NCBI GenBank assembly: GCA_030591745.1
Contig: JAUVAM010000221.1
Span: 1-6,694, forward strand
Length of the DNA stretch: 6,694 nt
From: Deltaproteobacteria bacterium
GTDB taxonomy: Bacteria; Myxococcota; B64-G9
Direction: 5' to 3'
Shown: positions 1-6,115 of the stretch, in pieces
How the letters are laid out: every line of letters starts with the position of its first letter
How positions within the stretch are numbered: the stretch's first letter is position 1
Position numbers and translations under genes: made by a program
Notes under the pieces: generated by a model
Databases searched by the model: none
What the model was told of the DNA's origin: nothing
What the model saw: only the letters and a program-made list of their open reading frames with translations

Positions 1-1248
1 AAGGGTCCTCAAACCGAAGGCCAGAATAAGGCAAGCAAGCAAGCAAAGGCCCGCGGCCACAACAAAAGCACCCAGCCAGGCCGAGACCCCTTGATCCGCC
101 CCAAAATCCTTGAACAATCCTGCCATCAAGGGACCGGCCACGCCTCCGACTCCGTAGGCCAGATTGACGAAAGGATAGTTCTCCGCGAAGCGCTCTTGGC
201 CAAACAATTCGCCCGCCGCCACGGGAAAAAGCGCGAAGTTGCCACCGAAGTTGAAGCCTGCCCAGCCCAGCAAGAGGGTGAAGAAAAAAAGATCGCCACC
301 CGCAAAATAAATAGCCAGCATCAGCCCCGCCTGGGAGCCGGTCATCACCAAAGCGGCCGGTCTCCATCCCAATCGGTCCGCCACCAGGCCCCAAAGGATG
401 CGACCGAAGCCGTTGGCCAAAACGAAAGCCAGGGCAAATGCGCCGGAAGCCGCCAAAGATGCGGATTCGATGTCGGGAAAAGCACCGGAGGCCAACAACA
501 CGTCACGGCCAAAAAGCTTGTTGACGCCGATGAGCATGAGTCCGGCCATGGCCGAAAACAAATAGGAAAACCAAAGGGCGTAAAAGGCCGGTCGACGGAG
601 CATGGCCCAAGGTCCCAATCCCGGATCCACGGTCCGGCTTGCCGAAGGCGAGATTTTTCGGCCTTCATCCGGATAGACCAAGACCAGACTTCCCAAAAAC
701 ATCATGCCGAGAAACAAAACCCCGAAAATCCGAAAGGTGCCCAGGACCCCGTGGGCCTCCAGGAGGCCACCCCACTCCTCGGCAAGTTTAATCCATCCAA
801 GCGCGCCAAGACCAAAACCCGACACGGCCAGACCCGTGATTAAGCCCTTGCGCTCCGGATACCAACGCATGCCCACGGCGATCGGCATGACATAGGCCAG
901 CCCCATGCCAGCCCCACCCAAAAGACCGATGCACAAAAACTGACCCCAAAAACTCTGCCCGAAAATACCGGCCAACAAAAAGGCCGATGCAAAGAGCAAA
1001 GCGCCGGCCATGGCCACCAATCGCGGACTGAAACGTTTTTGTAAACGCCCGGCCCCTAGTTGCACCAGGGCATTGGTCACCAGCAAGGCACCGAAAATCC
1101 ATTGGGTCTGGGCCGCCGTGAATCCAAAATCGTCCTTGAGTCGACCCGTGAAAACACTCCACGAATAGACCGCCCCCAGGGCCAGTTGCACCAGCACACA
1201 GCCGGGGATGACCAACCATCGGTGTTTTTCCAACAGCTCCCGCGTCAT
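1..1248 (-). CDS. OFA-type major facilitator superfamily transporter (C-terminus cut by window edge)
   Basis: Inner-membrane secondary transporter, probably exchanging or co-transporting a small mono- or dicarboxylate. The reverse strand reads open for 416 codons from the ATG at 1248 to the window edge with no stop. The usual family length is about 400-440 residues, so only the last few residues should be missing. OFA-like hallmarks are GAVYSWSVF (residues 25-33, helix 1), GGAGMGLAYVMPIAVGMRWYP (111-131), the following ERKGLITGLAVSGFGLGALG, GFGRILWGLVADRLG (280-294; the cytoplasmic MFS loop motif of the second half), and GGNFALFP followed by a Gly-rich helix after NYP (335-378). About twelve hydrophobic segments are visible, with a polar central loop near 194-216. 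The start is supported by AAGGTGG (1253-1259) four bases before ATG. It is transcribed divergently from the PDZ lipoprotein gene. OFA membership is fairly sure; the substrate is unknown, and the Lys that oxalate transporters carry in helix 11 is not seen. Confidence 0.9.
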   Translation of the reverse strand, partial: MTRELLEKHRWLVIPGCVLVQLALGAVYSWSVFTGRLKDDFGFTAAQTQWIFGALLVTNALVQLGAGRLQKRFSPRLVAMAGALLFASAFLLAGIFGQSFWGQFLCIGLLGGAGMGLAYVMPIAVGMRWYPERKGLITGLAVSGFGLGALGWIKLAEEWGGLLEAHGVLGTFRIFGVLFLGMMFLGSLVLVYPDEGRKISPSASRTVDPGLGPWAMLRRPAFYALWFSYLFSAMAGLMLIGVNKLFGRDVLLASGAFPDIESASLAASGAFALAFVLANGFGRILWGLVADRLGWRPAALVMTGSQAGLMLAIYFAGGDLFFFTLLLGWAGFNFGGNFALFPVAAGELFGQERFAENYPFVNLAYGVGGVAGPLMAGLFKDFGADQGVSAWLGAFVVAAGLCLLACLILAFGLRTL

Positions 1249-1310
1249 GCTTCCACCTTCCAGTTCTTCGAAGTTGACACGAATCCGGCTCGGCGTGATA
1301 GGAAGAAATC
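1249..1310. promoter_or_regulatory. Divergent intergenic region between transporter and PDZ lipoprotein genes
   Basis: This 62-bp gap must carry the 5' signals of both genes unless their promoters lie inside the opposing coding regions. It holds both ribosome-binding sites: AAGGTGG for the minus-strand transporter (1253-1259) and AGGAAG for the plus-strand lipoprotein (1300-1305). A perfect plus-strand TTGACA lies at 1274-1279, but the hexamer at -10 spacing (GATAGG, 1297-1302) is poor and would place the transcript start at the ATG, inside the ribosome-binding site. An 8-bp palindrome, CTTCGAAG (1266-1273), lies immediately before TTGACA and could be an operator half or chance. No convincing minus-strand promoter is seen. 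Confidence 0.35.
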
Positions 1311-2270
1311 ATGAACCCACATAGATACCAAGCAAAGGACTTCCGCGGTCTGACCCTGACCGGCTTGCTGCTCTTGTCCCTGACCCTCTGTGCATGTCCT
1401 GGCGAAAAAGAAAAAACGCCCCTGGACCAACCCAAGCCCGACTCGACTCAAGAGCCCGCATCCGCCCGCGACTCCATCACGGCCGTGCCCACAGGCACCA
1501 AGCCTCAAAACAAGGGCCCGATGCTCAACATGAACCTGGACGAGCTACGGCTTGTCCTGGTGCGCCCCGGCGGCCCGGCGGCCAAGGCGGGTTTCAAATC
1601 CGGCGACAGGCTCTTGGCTGCCGACGGCAAGGACTTTGGCGGCGAGGACGATTTGGCCAAAGCCTTAATCAAGGCAGGCAAACAAAAAATCTTCTTCGAA
1701 GTACGCCGAGACAAAAGTATCGAAACATTGCCCATGGAACAGAACCCCCCGGGTTGGCTCATGCTCTCCGGCGACAGCTTCAATGGCTTTTTGGTCAGCC
1801 GGGTTCGCAACCCGGCCAAGCCCAAGCGCCGTAACGAAGGCGAGCCGGCCAAGGCCATGAACTTGCCCGGCTATGCCCAAGAAACGATTCAGATCCTGGA
1901 AAAACCCACCAAGCCCACCGCTATCCTTTTTTGGGGTACCTTCGCCGAAAACGGGGACAAAATGCTTGCCGCCTTTGCACAGGCCTGCAAGGCCGCGGGC
2001 GAAGGCACGGACTGCATGCTGGTGGACACCATGGAGCTCTTCACCGCCGTGCGGAAAACCAAGGATTTTTCAGCAGAGCTTGCCCGCATACACCAAAACA
2101 TCTGGCCCGGCCCCATGGCTGTGGATCTGTTCATGGAAGCCGATCGCCACTATGGCATCGCCATGCTGCCCACCCTGATTCGCATCGGCATCGATGGAAA
2201 AATCAACTTGCGAATCGACGGCCCCCAGACAGACTACACTCAGGCCTACGGCGTCCTCGCCAAGCCATAA
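1311..2270 (+). CDS. Lipoprotein with PDZ-like domain and CxxC-less thioredoxin-like domain
   Basis: Predicted lipid-anchored envelope protein of 319 residues. The N-terminus has basic residues, a leucine-rich segment (14-26) and a lipobox LCAC with Cys29 as the acylation site, followed by a charged, Pro/Ser/Thr-rich linker (30-70). Residues about 72-141 look like a PDZ domain: a short hydrophobic strand, then RPGGPAAKAGFKSGDRLLAADG (85-106), the typical PDZ pattern of a Gly-Pro-Ala turn, helix and SGDxI-like strand. Residues about 190-319 look like a thioredoxin fold: strand TAILFW (203-208), then GTFAENG where WCxxC normally sits, a helix, strand DCMLVDT (234-240), the cis-proline loop AMLPTLIRIG (284-293), and strand DGKINLRIDG (295-304). 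There is no redox CxxC. Cys226 and Cys235 remain and might pair. A redox role is therefore unlikely; a binding or chaperone-like role is inference. The ATG at 1311 has AGGAAG five bases upstream. No specific family name is recognised. Confidence 0.85.
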   Translation: MNPHRYQAKDFRGLTLTGLLLLSLTLCACPGEKEKTPLDQPKPDSTQEPASARDSITAVPTGTKPQNKGPMLNMNLDELRLVLVRPGGPAAKAGFKSGDRLLAADGKDFGGEDDLAKALIKAGKQKIFFEVRRDKSIETLPMEQNPPGWLMLSGDSFNGFLVSRVRNPAKPKRRNEGEPAKAMNLPGYAQETIQILEKPTKPTAILFWGTFAENGDKMLAAFAQACKAAGEGTDCMLVDTMELFTAVRKTKDFSAELARIHQNIWPGPMAVDLFMEADRHYGIAMLPTLIRIGIDGKINLRIDGPQTDYTQAYGVLAKP

Positions 2271-2274
2271 ATTT

Positions 2275-2289
2275 CGGACACCCTGTCCG
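2275..2289 (+). terminator. Small perfect hairpin just after the PDZ lipoprotein stop codon
   Basis: CGGACA (2275-2280) and TGTCCG (2284-2289) form a perfect 6-bp inverted repeat around a CCC loop, starting four bases after the TAA at 2268-2270. The position suits a weak terminator or mRNA-end stabiliser. It is followed by TATATTG rather than a run of T, so intrinsic termination is doubtful. On the opposite strand the stem is followed by AAATTT, which is also not a T tract. It could equally be a small operator upstream of the next gene. Confidence 0.3.
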
Positions 2290-2381
2290 TATATTGCGCA
2301 GACTCTCCAAACCCCTCCAAGGATATCAAGTAGATAGTTTTTGGCATGGGCTTTGCTTTATGCAGGGGCCAAGACAAGAAC

Positions 2382-2387
2382 AGGAGG
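2382..2387 (+). promoter_or_regulatory. Strong Shine-Dalgarno site fixing the start at 2392
   Basis: AGGAGG lies four bases before the ATG at 2392. The same frame is open further upstream to a TTG at 2341, but that TTG has no comparable site and would place AGGAGG inside the coding region. The ATG at 2392 is therefore the preferred start. The 2271-2391 gap shows no sigma70-like promoter I would trust; TATATT at 2290-2295 resembles a -10 box but lacks a -35 partner. Confidence 0.7.
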
Positions 2388-2391
2388 ACAC

Positions 2392-3507
2392 ATGCAAATT
2401 CGATCGACTTTGGCTGAAGTAGCGTCAGACCCATATTGGGCTCATGGCCCGGATGCGGGAGAGGGAATGGGGGCCCTTCATGTCCGCCATAAATTGGACA
2501 ACAAGCAATTGACCGAACTGTCCGCCATGCCTCGGGACAAACTCAACAAGGGCCTGCGGCAACACCTGGCCAAAAATCGAAAAGACCTGAATCCCGAACA
2601 AATCCGACAACGAGCCGACGTGACGCAACGCAGCCTGGAGGCAGGCATGCTGCATCAAATGGACGCCAAAATGGGCCAAGTCGCATCCAAGGCCTTGCGC
2701 CAGGTAGCCGTCGATTTTCGCCAATTGGGAGCCAACGAGAGTTCCTGCCTGACACGTCTTCTCGAGGCATCCCAGCTTGACGCCAGGAGCTTAGAGGCTG
2801 TGCTCTCCTCCTGGCTAAACGATGACGAACTGGCAAACGGCTTGACGATTCGCCTCAAGAACAGCCCCGAAAACCTCATCAAACAGTTGGGCGCGGGCCG
2901 GCGGGCTGCTCTGCCCCAAAGCACCGTCTGCCTGCAAGAAATCATGACAGCGATGCGCAAGACCGCCAATCAACTCGACATGTTGGCCAACCAACTCGCC
3001 AAACCCTCGCCAGGCCAAGGCATGCAGGCCTTGGACCTTTGCCCCGAGCTTGCACAGGGTTTGCTCGCAACCTTGCCCGCCGATAGCAGCCTCGCCCAGG
3101 CTCTGACCGAACGCCAGGCCGATCACCGACGCTATCGCTCCTACGATCACGGGTTGAAAATGGTGGGTTCTTTGCTATTGGACGTAGGAGCATTCTTCGG
3201 TGGCCCCTTGTTGATCGGCGCTTCGGTGGCTTACAATCTGGGCACGGCCGGCCATAACGCGAATGAAGCAACGCGCCTGGGCCGCCTCCGTATGCTCGGT
3301 GCCTTGAGTGCTCAAAACCATGCTGAACAGCTGAGCCATCTGCAAACACAAAAAAATCGAGCCCAGGGCCTGGCTGCCTTCGGTGTGCTTTCCTCAAGCC
3401 TGATGGGCAACGCTTTGTGGACGGAATGCGTCGATGCCGTCAATCGAAGCGTAGCCGAGCCTCCAGGGTCCAGGTTCGGCCAGCCGGGGGATAGTCCTGC
3501 ACGATGA
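2392..3507 (+). CDS. Unrecognised helical protein with C-terminal hydrophobic segments
   Basis: Predicted protein of 371 residues; I do not recognise a family. There is no signal peptide or lipobox. Residues 1-250 are polar, Gln/Leu/Ala-rich and look almost entirely helical, with heptad-like stretches (for example 40-110 and 180-205) and little sign of beta structure. Residues 256-287 form a long hydrophobic, Gly/Ala-rich stretch (MVGSLLLDVGAFFGGPLLIG and onward), then a polar helix (about 288-325), then a second, weaker hydrophobic stretch (326-343). This could be a membrane-inserting hairpin or a buried helical bundle. The last 22 residues (350-371) are Pro/Gly/Arg-rich and come from DNA shared with the end of the convergent receptor gene. 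The start rests on AGGAGG four bases before ATG. It lies 121 bp after the PDZ lipoprotein gene on the same strand, so co-transcription is possible. The general look recalls secreted effectors or translocators, but no motif supports such a call. Confidence 0.75.
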   Translation: MQIRSTLAEVASDPYWAHGPDAGEGMGALHVRHKLDNKQLTELSAMPRDKLNKGLRQHLAKNRKDLNPEQIRQRADVTQRSLEAGMLHQMDAKMGQVASKALRQVAVDFRQLGANESSCLTRLLEASQLDARSLEAVLSSWLNDDELANGLTIRLKNSPENLIKQLGAGRRAALPQSTVCLQEIMTAMRKTANQLDMLANQLAKPSPGQGMQALDLCPELAQGLLATLPADSSLAQALTERQADHRRYRSYDHGLKMVGSLLLDVGAFFGGPLLIGASVAYNLGTAGHNANEATRLGRLRMLGALSAQNHAEQLSHLQTQKNRAQGLAAFGVLSSSLMGNALWTECVDAVNRSVAEPPGSRFGQPGDSPAR

Positions 3508-5512
3508 AATACTCGGCCTCAAAGAGATTCCGCACCCCCAAGGCAAAAGCCACATGCCAAGGACTTTGCCAAAGCAGCTTGGCGTCGGCGAGCCAATAGC
3601 CTTCCAGACTACGCCGGGGGATGTCGAGCAACTCGGCATCCAAAAAATCATCATAGTCCCGCTCACCCACGGCCTGCACCTTGAAGGTCAAGCTGAGATC
3701 CCACCAGCCGAAAAGAGTAAGCGCGGCGGCCGTCTTCCAGAGAGGCTGGTATAGTAAGCGACTGTCATCGGCTGAGTTGCGAGCGTCCATGAAGGTGGCG
3801 CTTGCCCAGAAACGCAGATGAGAAAAGAGCAAGACCCTGGCCGACAGTTCGGCGCCCAGCACCCGGGAGCCGGCCAGATTCATGGCCGAGACCGGCAAGC
3901 TGCGATAGTCGAAGTCGATGGTGTCCGTGCCCTCGTTCCAGAAACCCACCAACTCAAAACTCAATCGCCCGTCGAGAAAGCTGCGCCGCCCACCAACCTC
4001 AAAGGCCCAGAGCACCTCCGGTGACAAATTGGGATTGCCCTGAAAATCCAGCCCAAAGCTGGTTTCGTAGCGAAGATAGAGTTCTCCGATGCTGGGCGCG
4101 CGGAAACCCCGGTTGGCGGCCATCCAGACCACGGTTTGCTTGTCGGGTCGCCAGGCCAATCGCAACTTGGGACTAAACGACAGGTACTGCTGATGGGTCG
4201 AGTACCAGTAGGCATCCAGACGCAAGCCCCCGGTCAGTTCAAAGCCCAGGCCCAGATTCAGCTGACTCTGCGCAAAAAGAGCTGCGTTGGCCAAATCGTA
4301 GCTACCGACACCCAGCTCGTAAACGTCTCCAATGACCCGCTGGTACTCCAACTCGGCACCGGCCGTATTGAAAAGCCGATCAAAAAGAAAAAACGAGGCC
4401 AAGGAACGCAGGCCCAAACGATCCGTGTCGTAGACATTGGGGTTGGAGCCGTCCGGATCTGCCACCTGGGCCGAGTAGCGAGTCCAGCTCAAGTCCGTGT
4501 TCCAACGCAGACCAGCCCGGTTGTTGTAGGTATGGCCCAAACGCCCGCCCAAGGTGAGGCGCTCAAAACGCCGAGAGCGGCTTGGAAGCGAAGTCCCCTC
4601 AAATCCCGGATTGCCGCCGGCGCTGTGCATCAGGCTCAGGTCCGCCTCTACGCGGTGATAGCGATCCAGATCCAGATGCCCGACCAGGCGTGTGCCATGA
4701 CGCTCGCTGTCTGAGTTATGACGGTATTCATCCTCACCAGCCGGCACCAGGCCATCATAGCGCTGCCACCAACCGCTCATGCGAAAGCCCCAGTCCTCGC
4801 CTCGGTTCGACAGGCTGCCGGCCAGACGCCGGCGATTGCCCTTGAGACCCGAAAAGCACTGCTCCATGAGCAAATCCGCCTGCTTCTGGGCGGGTCGCCC
4901 GAAAAGTTGCACCACCCCGCCTACGGCCGTTGAGCCGTAAAGCGCCGAGGCCGGCCCACGCAAAATTTCCATTCGACTCAAGTCGAACAGCGGCAGAGCC
5001 GACCAGTCCACGCCGTGGGTGTCGGGGTTATTGATGACGCGACCGTCCAGGAGCACCAGCACCCGATTGCCGAAACCCCCAGGTTTGAAATCGGAAGAAC
5101 CTCGAATACTCACGTTGCTGCCGTAGCCGCCCGGGCTCATGCGCTGAACGTCCACACCCGCCACACCATCCATGGCGTCGGTCACGTCCGCCGGATTGGA
5201 GTCCTCGATACGCTGCGCGTCCACCACCCCCACGGCCGCTGCCGTGTCATCGGCATGCTGGGCCGAACGCTCAGCCGTAACCACAACCTTCACCGCATCC
5301 GATGCGATCACGTCCTCCTCGGCCCAGATGCGGTCTTTCCATTCGGACTTTTCTTCGGCCCTCTTCTCTTTTTCTCTTTCTTCTTCTTCTGTTCCTGCCT
5401 CTGTCTGCTCACCCTCCCCGGCCTTGGCTGTCCGCAAGCCGAAGCTGACGACAAAACACGAAAGCAAAAGACAGGCGGCCAAGCCGCGACAAAATGGAAG
5501 GAAAGTCGGCAT
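3440..5512 (-). CDS. TonB-dependent outer-membrane receptor (BtuB/Cir-like)
   Basis: Outer-membrane active transporter of 690 residues, powered by TonB-ExbB-ExbD; the ligand (siderophore, cobalamin, haem or other) cannot be read. A signal peptide (1-31) ends at an AKA-like cleavage site. A very acidic/basic linker (32-68) precedes a TonB-box-like segment, AVKVVVTAERS (73-83). The plug (about 85-205) has VSIRGSS (134-140), RVLVLLDGRVINN (150-162) and MEILRGPASALYGSTAVGGVV (181-201), all classical. The rest (about 215-690) has the alternating, aromatic-rich pattern of a 22-strand barrel, with NLFEAEY (662-668) and PAGRTW (676-681) near the end, as in BtuB/Cir-type receptors. Length is normal. 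The ATG at 5512 overlaps the TGA of the upstream lipoprotein gene (TGATG), indicating translational coupling; a TTG one codon earlier is the less likely start. The chain ends Phe-Asp, one residue past the usual terminal aromatic. The 3' end overlaps the convergent gene by 68 bp. Confidence 0.95.
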   Translation of the reverse strand: MPTFLPFCRGLAACLLLSCFVVSFGLRTAKAGEGEQTEAGTEEEEREKEKRAEEKSEWKDRIWAEEDVIASDAVKVVVTAERSAQHADDTAAAVGVVDAQRIEDSNPADVTDAMDGVAGVDVQRMSPGGYGSNVSIRGSSDFKPGGFGNRVLVLLDGRVINNPDTHGVDWSALPLFDLSRMEILRGPASALYGSTAVGGVVQLFGRPAQKQADLLMEQCFSGLKGNRRRLAGSLSNRGEDWGFRMSGWWQRYDGLVPAGEDEYRHNSDSERHGTRLVGHLDLDRYHRVEADLSLMHSAGGNPGFEGTSLPSRSRRFERLTLGGRLGHTYNNRAGLRWNTDLSWTRYSAQVADPDGSNPNVYDTDRLGLRSLASFFLFDRLFNTAGAELEYQRVIGDVYELGVGSYDLANAALFAQSQLNLGLGFELTGGLRLDAYWYSTHQQYLSFSPKLRLAWRPDKQTVVWMAANRGFRAPSIGELYLRYETSFGLDFQGNPNLSPEVLWAFEVGGRRSFLDGRLSFELVGFWNEGTDTIDFDYRSLPVSAMNLAGSRVLGAELSARVLLFSHLRFWASATFMDARNSADDSRLLYQPLWKTAAALTLFGWWDLSLTFKVQAVGERDYDDFLDAELLDIPRRSLEGYWLADAKLLWQSPWHVAFALGVRNLFEAEYFIVQDYPPAGRTWTLEARLRFD
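5359..5390. repeat. 32-base pure pyrimidine/purine tract (low complexity)
   Basis: The plus strand is uninterrupted C/T over these 32 bases, with TTC-type triplets; the receptor mRNA is therefore all purine here. It encodes the start of the Glu/Lys/Arg-rich linker (residues 42-52) between the signal peptide and the TonB box. GAA repeats make it a possible site of length variation in steps of three. Confidence 0.6.
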
Positions 5513-6012
5513 CAATACTCGACGGCGAAGGCAGCGCGCATGTCCTCGGAGGCGCTGTAGAGCTCTATGGAGGGTAGTTCCAAGTCCAAAACATCAGGCT
5601 GCTCCACGGTCAAAACGATGGGGCTGGCCCCCGACAAGTTATCCAGGCTGGTGCCGTAAACCAGCACGGGCAGCATATGCTGGGACTGGTCCGGAGGTGC
5701 CGGGTCCTGCCAAGCCACCACCAGACCCTTGTATGTGCCAAAAGGCACACCCGGATCCTCGATGGCGAAATCCACCAAATCGCCCGAGGGCGGCTGCAGC
5801 ACATGGAACGCTGCCGGCGGGCCGGGCACGAAGTCCGGATCCCAGGGATTCACCTCGAAAAGTGTAAGCAACATACTGCCCTCGGCGGGCCAGCCACCGC
5901 TGTGCCGGAAATAGCCGGTGATGTTGCCGGTGGTCCGAGCAACATCTGAACCGCAGGCCGCCAAAACCATGACCAGCCCTGCTGACGCCAAGCCAATCTT
6001 CATCGCACCCAT
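5512..6012 (-). CDS. Small lipoprotein coupled to the TonB-dependent receptor
   Basis: Predicted lipoprotein of 166 residues. The leader (1-19) ends in the lipobox LAAC, with Cys20 acylated and Gly-Ser at +2/+3, which in Enterobacteria would not specify inner-membrane retention. Cys20 is the only cysteine. The mature part lacks helices and reads as beta strands: GNITGYF (29-35), MLLTLFEV (47-54), DLVDFAI (78-84), FGTYKGLVVAW (91-101), MLPVLVYG (113-120) and PIVLTV (131-136), with Pro/Gly-rich turns. The GTYKGLVVAW motif resembles transthyretin/carboxypeptidase-regulatory-like beta-sandwich domains; that fold is inference. The ATG at 6012 follows GGAGG (6021-6025) at good spacing; a second ATG at 6003 is too far from it. 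Its TGA overlaps the receptor ATG, so both are probably made in fixed ratio and work together, the lipoprotein perhaps capturing ligand or capping the receptor. No named family is recognised. Confidence 0.88.
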   Translation of the reverse strand: MGAMKIGLASAGLVMVLAACGSDVARTTGNITGYFRHSGGWPAEGSMLLTLFEVNPWDPDFVPGPPAAFHVLQPPSGDLVDFAIEDPGVPFGTYKGLVVAWQDPAPPDQSQHMLPVLVYGTSLDNLSGASPIVLTVEQPDVLDLELPSIELYSASEDMRAAFAVEY

Positions 6013-6042
6013 GGCGCGTTCCTCCAGTGACCCCTGGGCCCC

Positions 6043-6071
6043 AATCTAACAACTCCATCAAGCCTTGGCAA
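6043..6071 (-). promoter_or_regulatory. Putative sigma70-type promoter for the lipoprotein-receptor operon
   Basis: Reading the minus strand, TTGCCA (6071-6066; five of six matches to the -35 consensus) is followed after 17 bases by TAGATT (6048-6043; four of six matches to the -10 consensus). Transcription would begin near 6036, giving a short leader that carries GGAGG (6025-6021) before the ATG at 6012. It lies in the only upstream gap of the two-gene operon. The leader is too short for a cobalamin riboswitch, and I see no clear Fur-box palindrome. Confidence 0.4.
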
Positions 6072-6115
6072 CGAGTCCGCTAGACGTCCATCACCCTGTC
6101 TGCTAAGTTTCTTCC

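Noticed and set aside
91..843. Plus-strand open frame of 250 codons
   Set aside because: It lies antisense to the OFA transporter, whose reverse-strand frame is open throughout and carries clear family motifs. The plus-strand translation is low-complexity and polar, with no domain.
788..1508. Minus-strand open frames (788-1435 and 1245-1508) crossing the divergent gap
   Set aside because: They are shadows, in other frames, of the transporter and the PDZ lipoprotein; translations are Gly/Arg/Trp-rich with no motif, and they would span the divergent start sites of two well-supported genes.
2341..2391. TTG at 2341 as the start of the helical protein
   Set aside because: It would add 17 residues, has no good ribosome-binding site, and would bury the strong AGGAGG that lies four bases before the ATG at 2392.
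4136..4714. Plus-strand open frame of 192 codons
   Set aside because: It is antisense to the receptor barrel, which has strong family evidence; the translation has no recognisable features.
5015..5867. Plus-strand frames with a Phe-rich hydrophobic stretch resembling a membrane segment
   Set aside because: The hydrophobic run is the antisense reading of the Glu/Lys-rich purine tract in the receptor gene, not a real membrane helix.
6065..6070. TTGGCA as a plus-strand -35 box for the peptidase gene
   Set aside because: No acceptable -10 hexamer lies 16-18 bases downstream; the match is mostly the complement of the minus-strand -35 box.
6013..6115. Cobalamin riboswitch or Fur box upstream of the receptor operon
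   Set aside because: The gap is too short for a cobalamin riboswitch and shows no B12-box-like sequence or clear AT-rich Fur palindrome.
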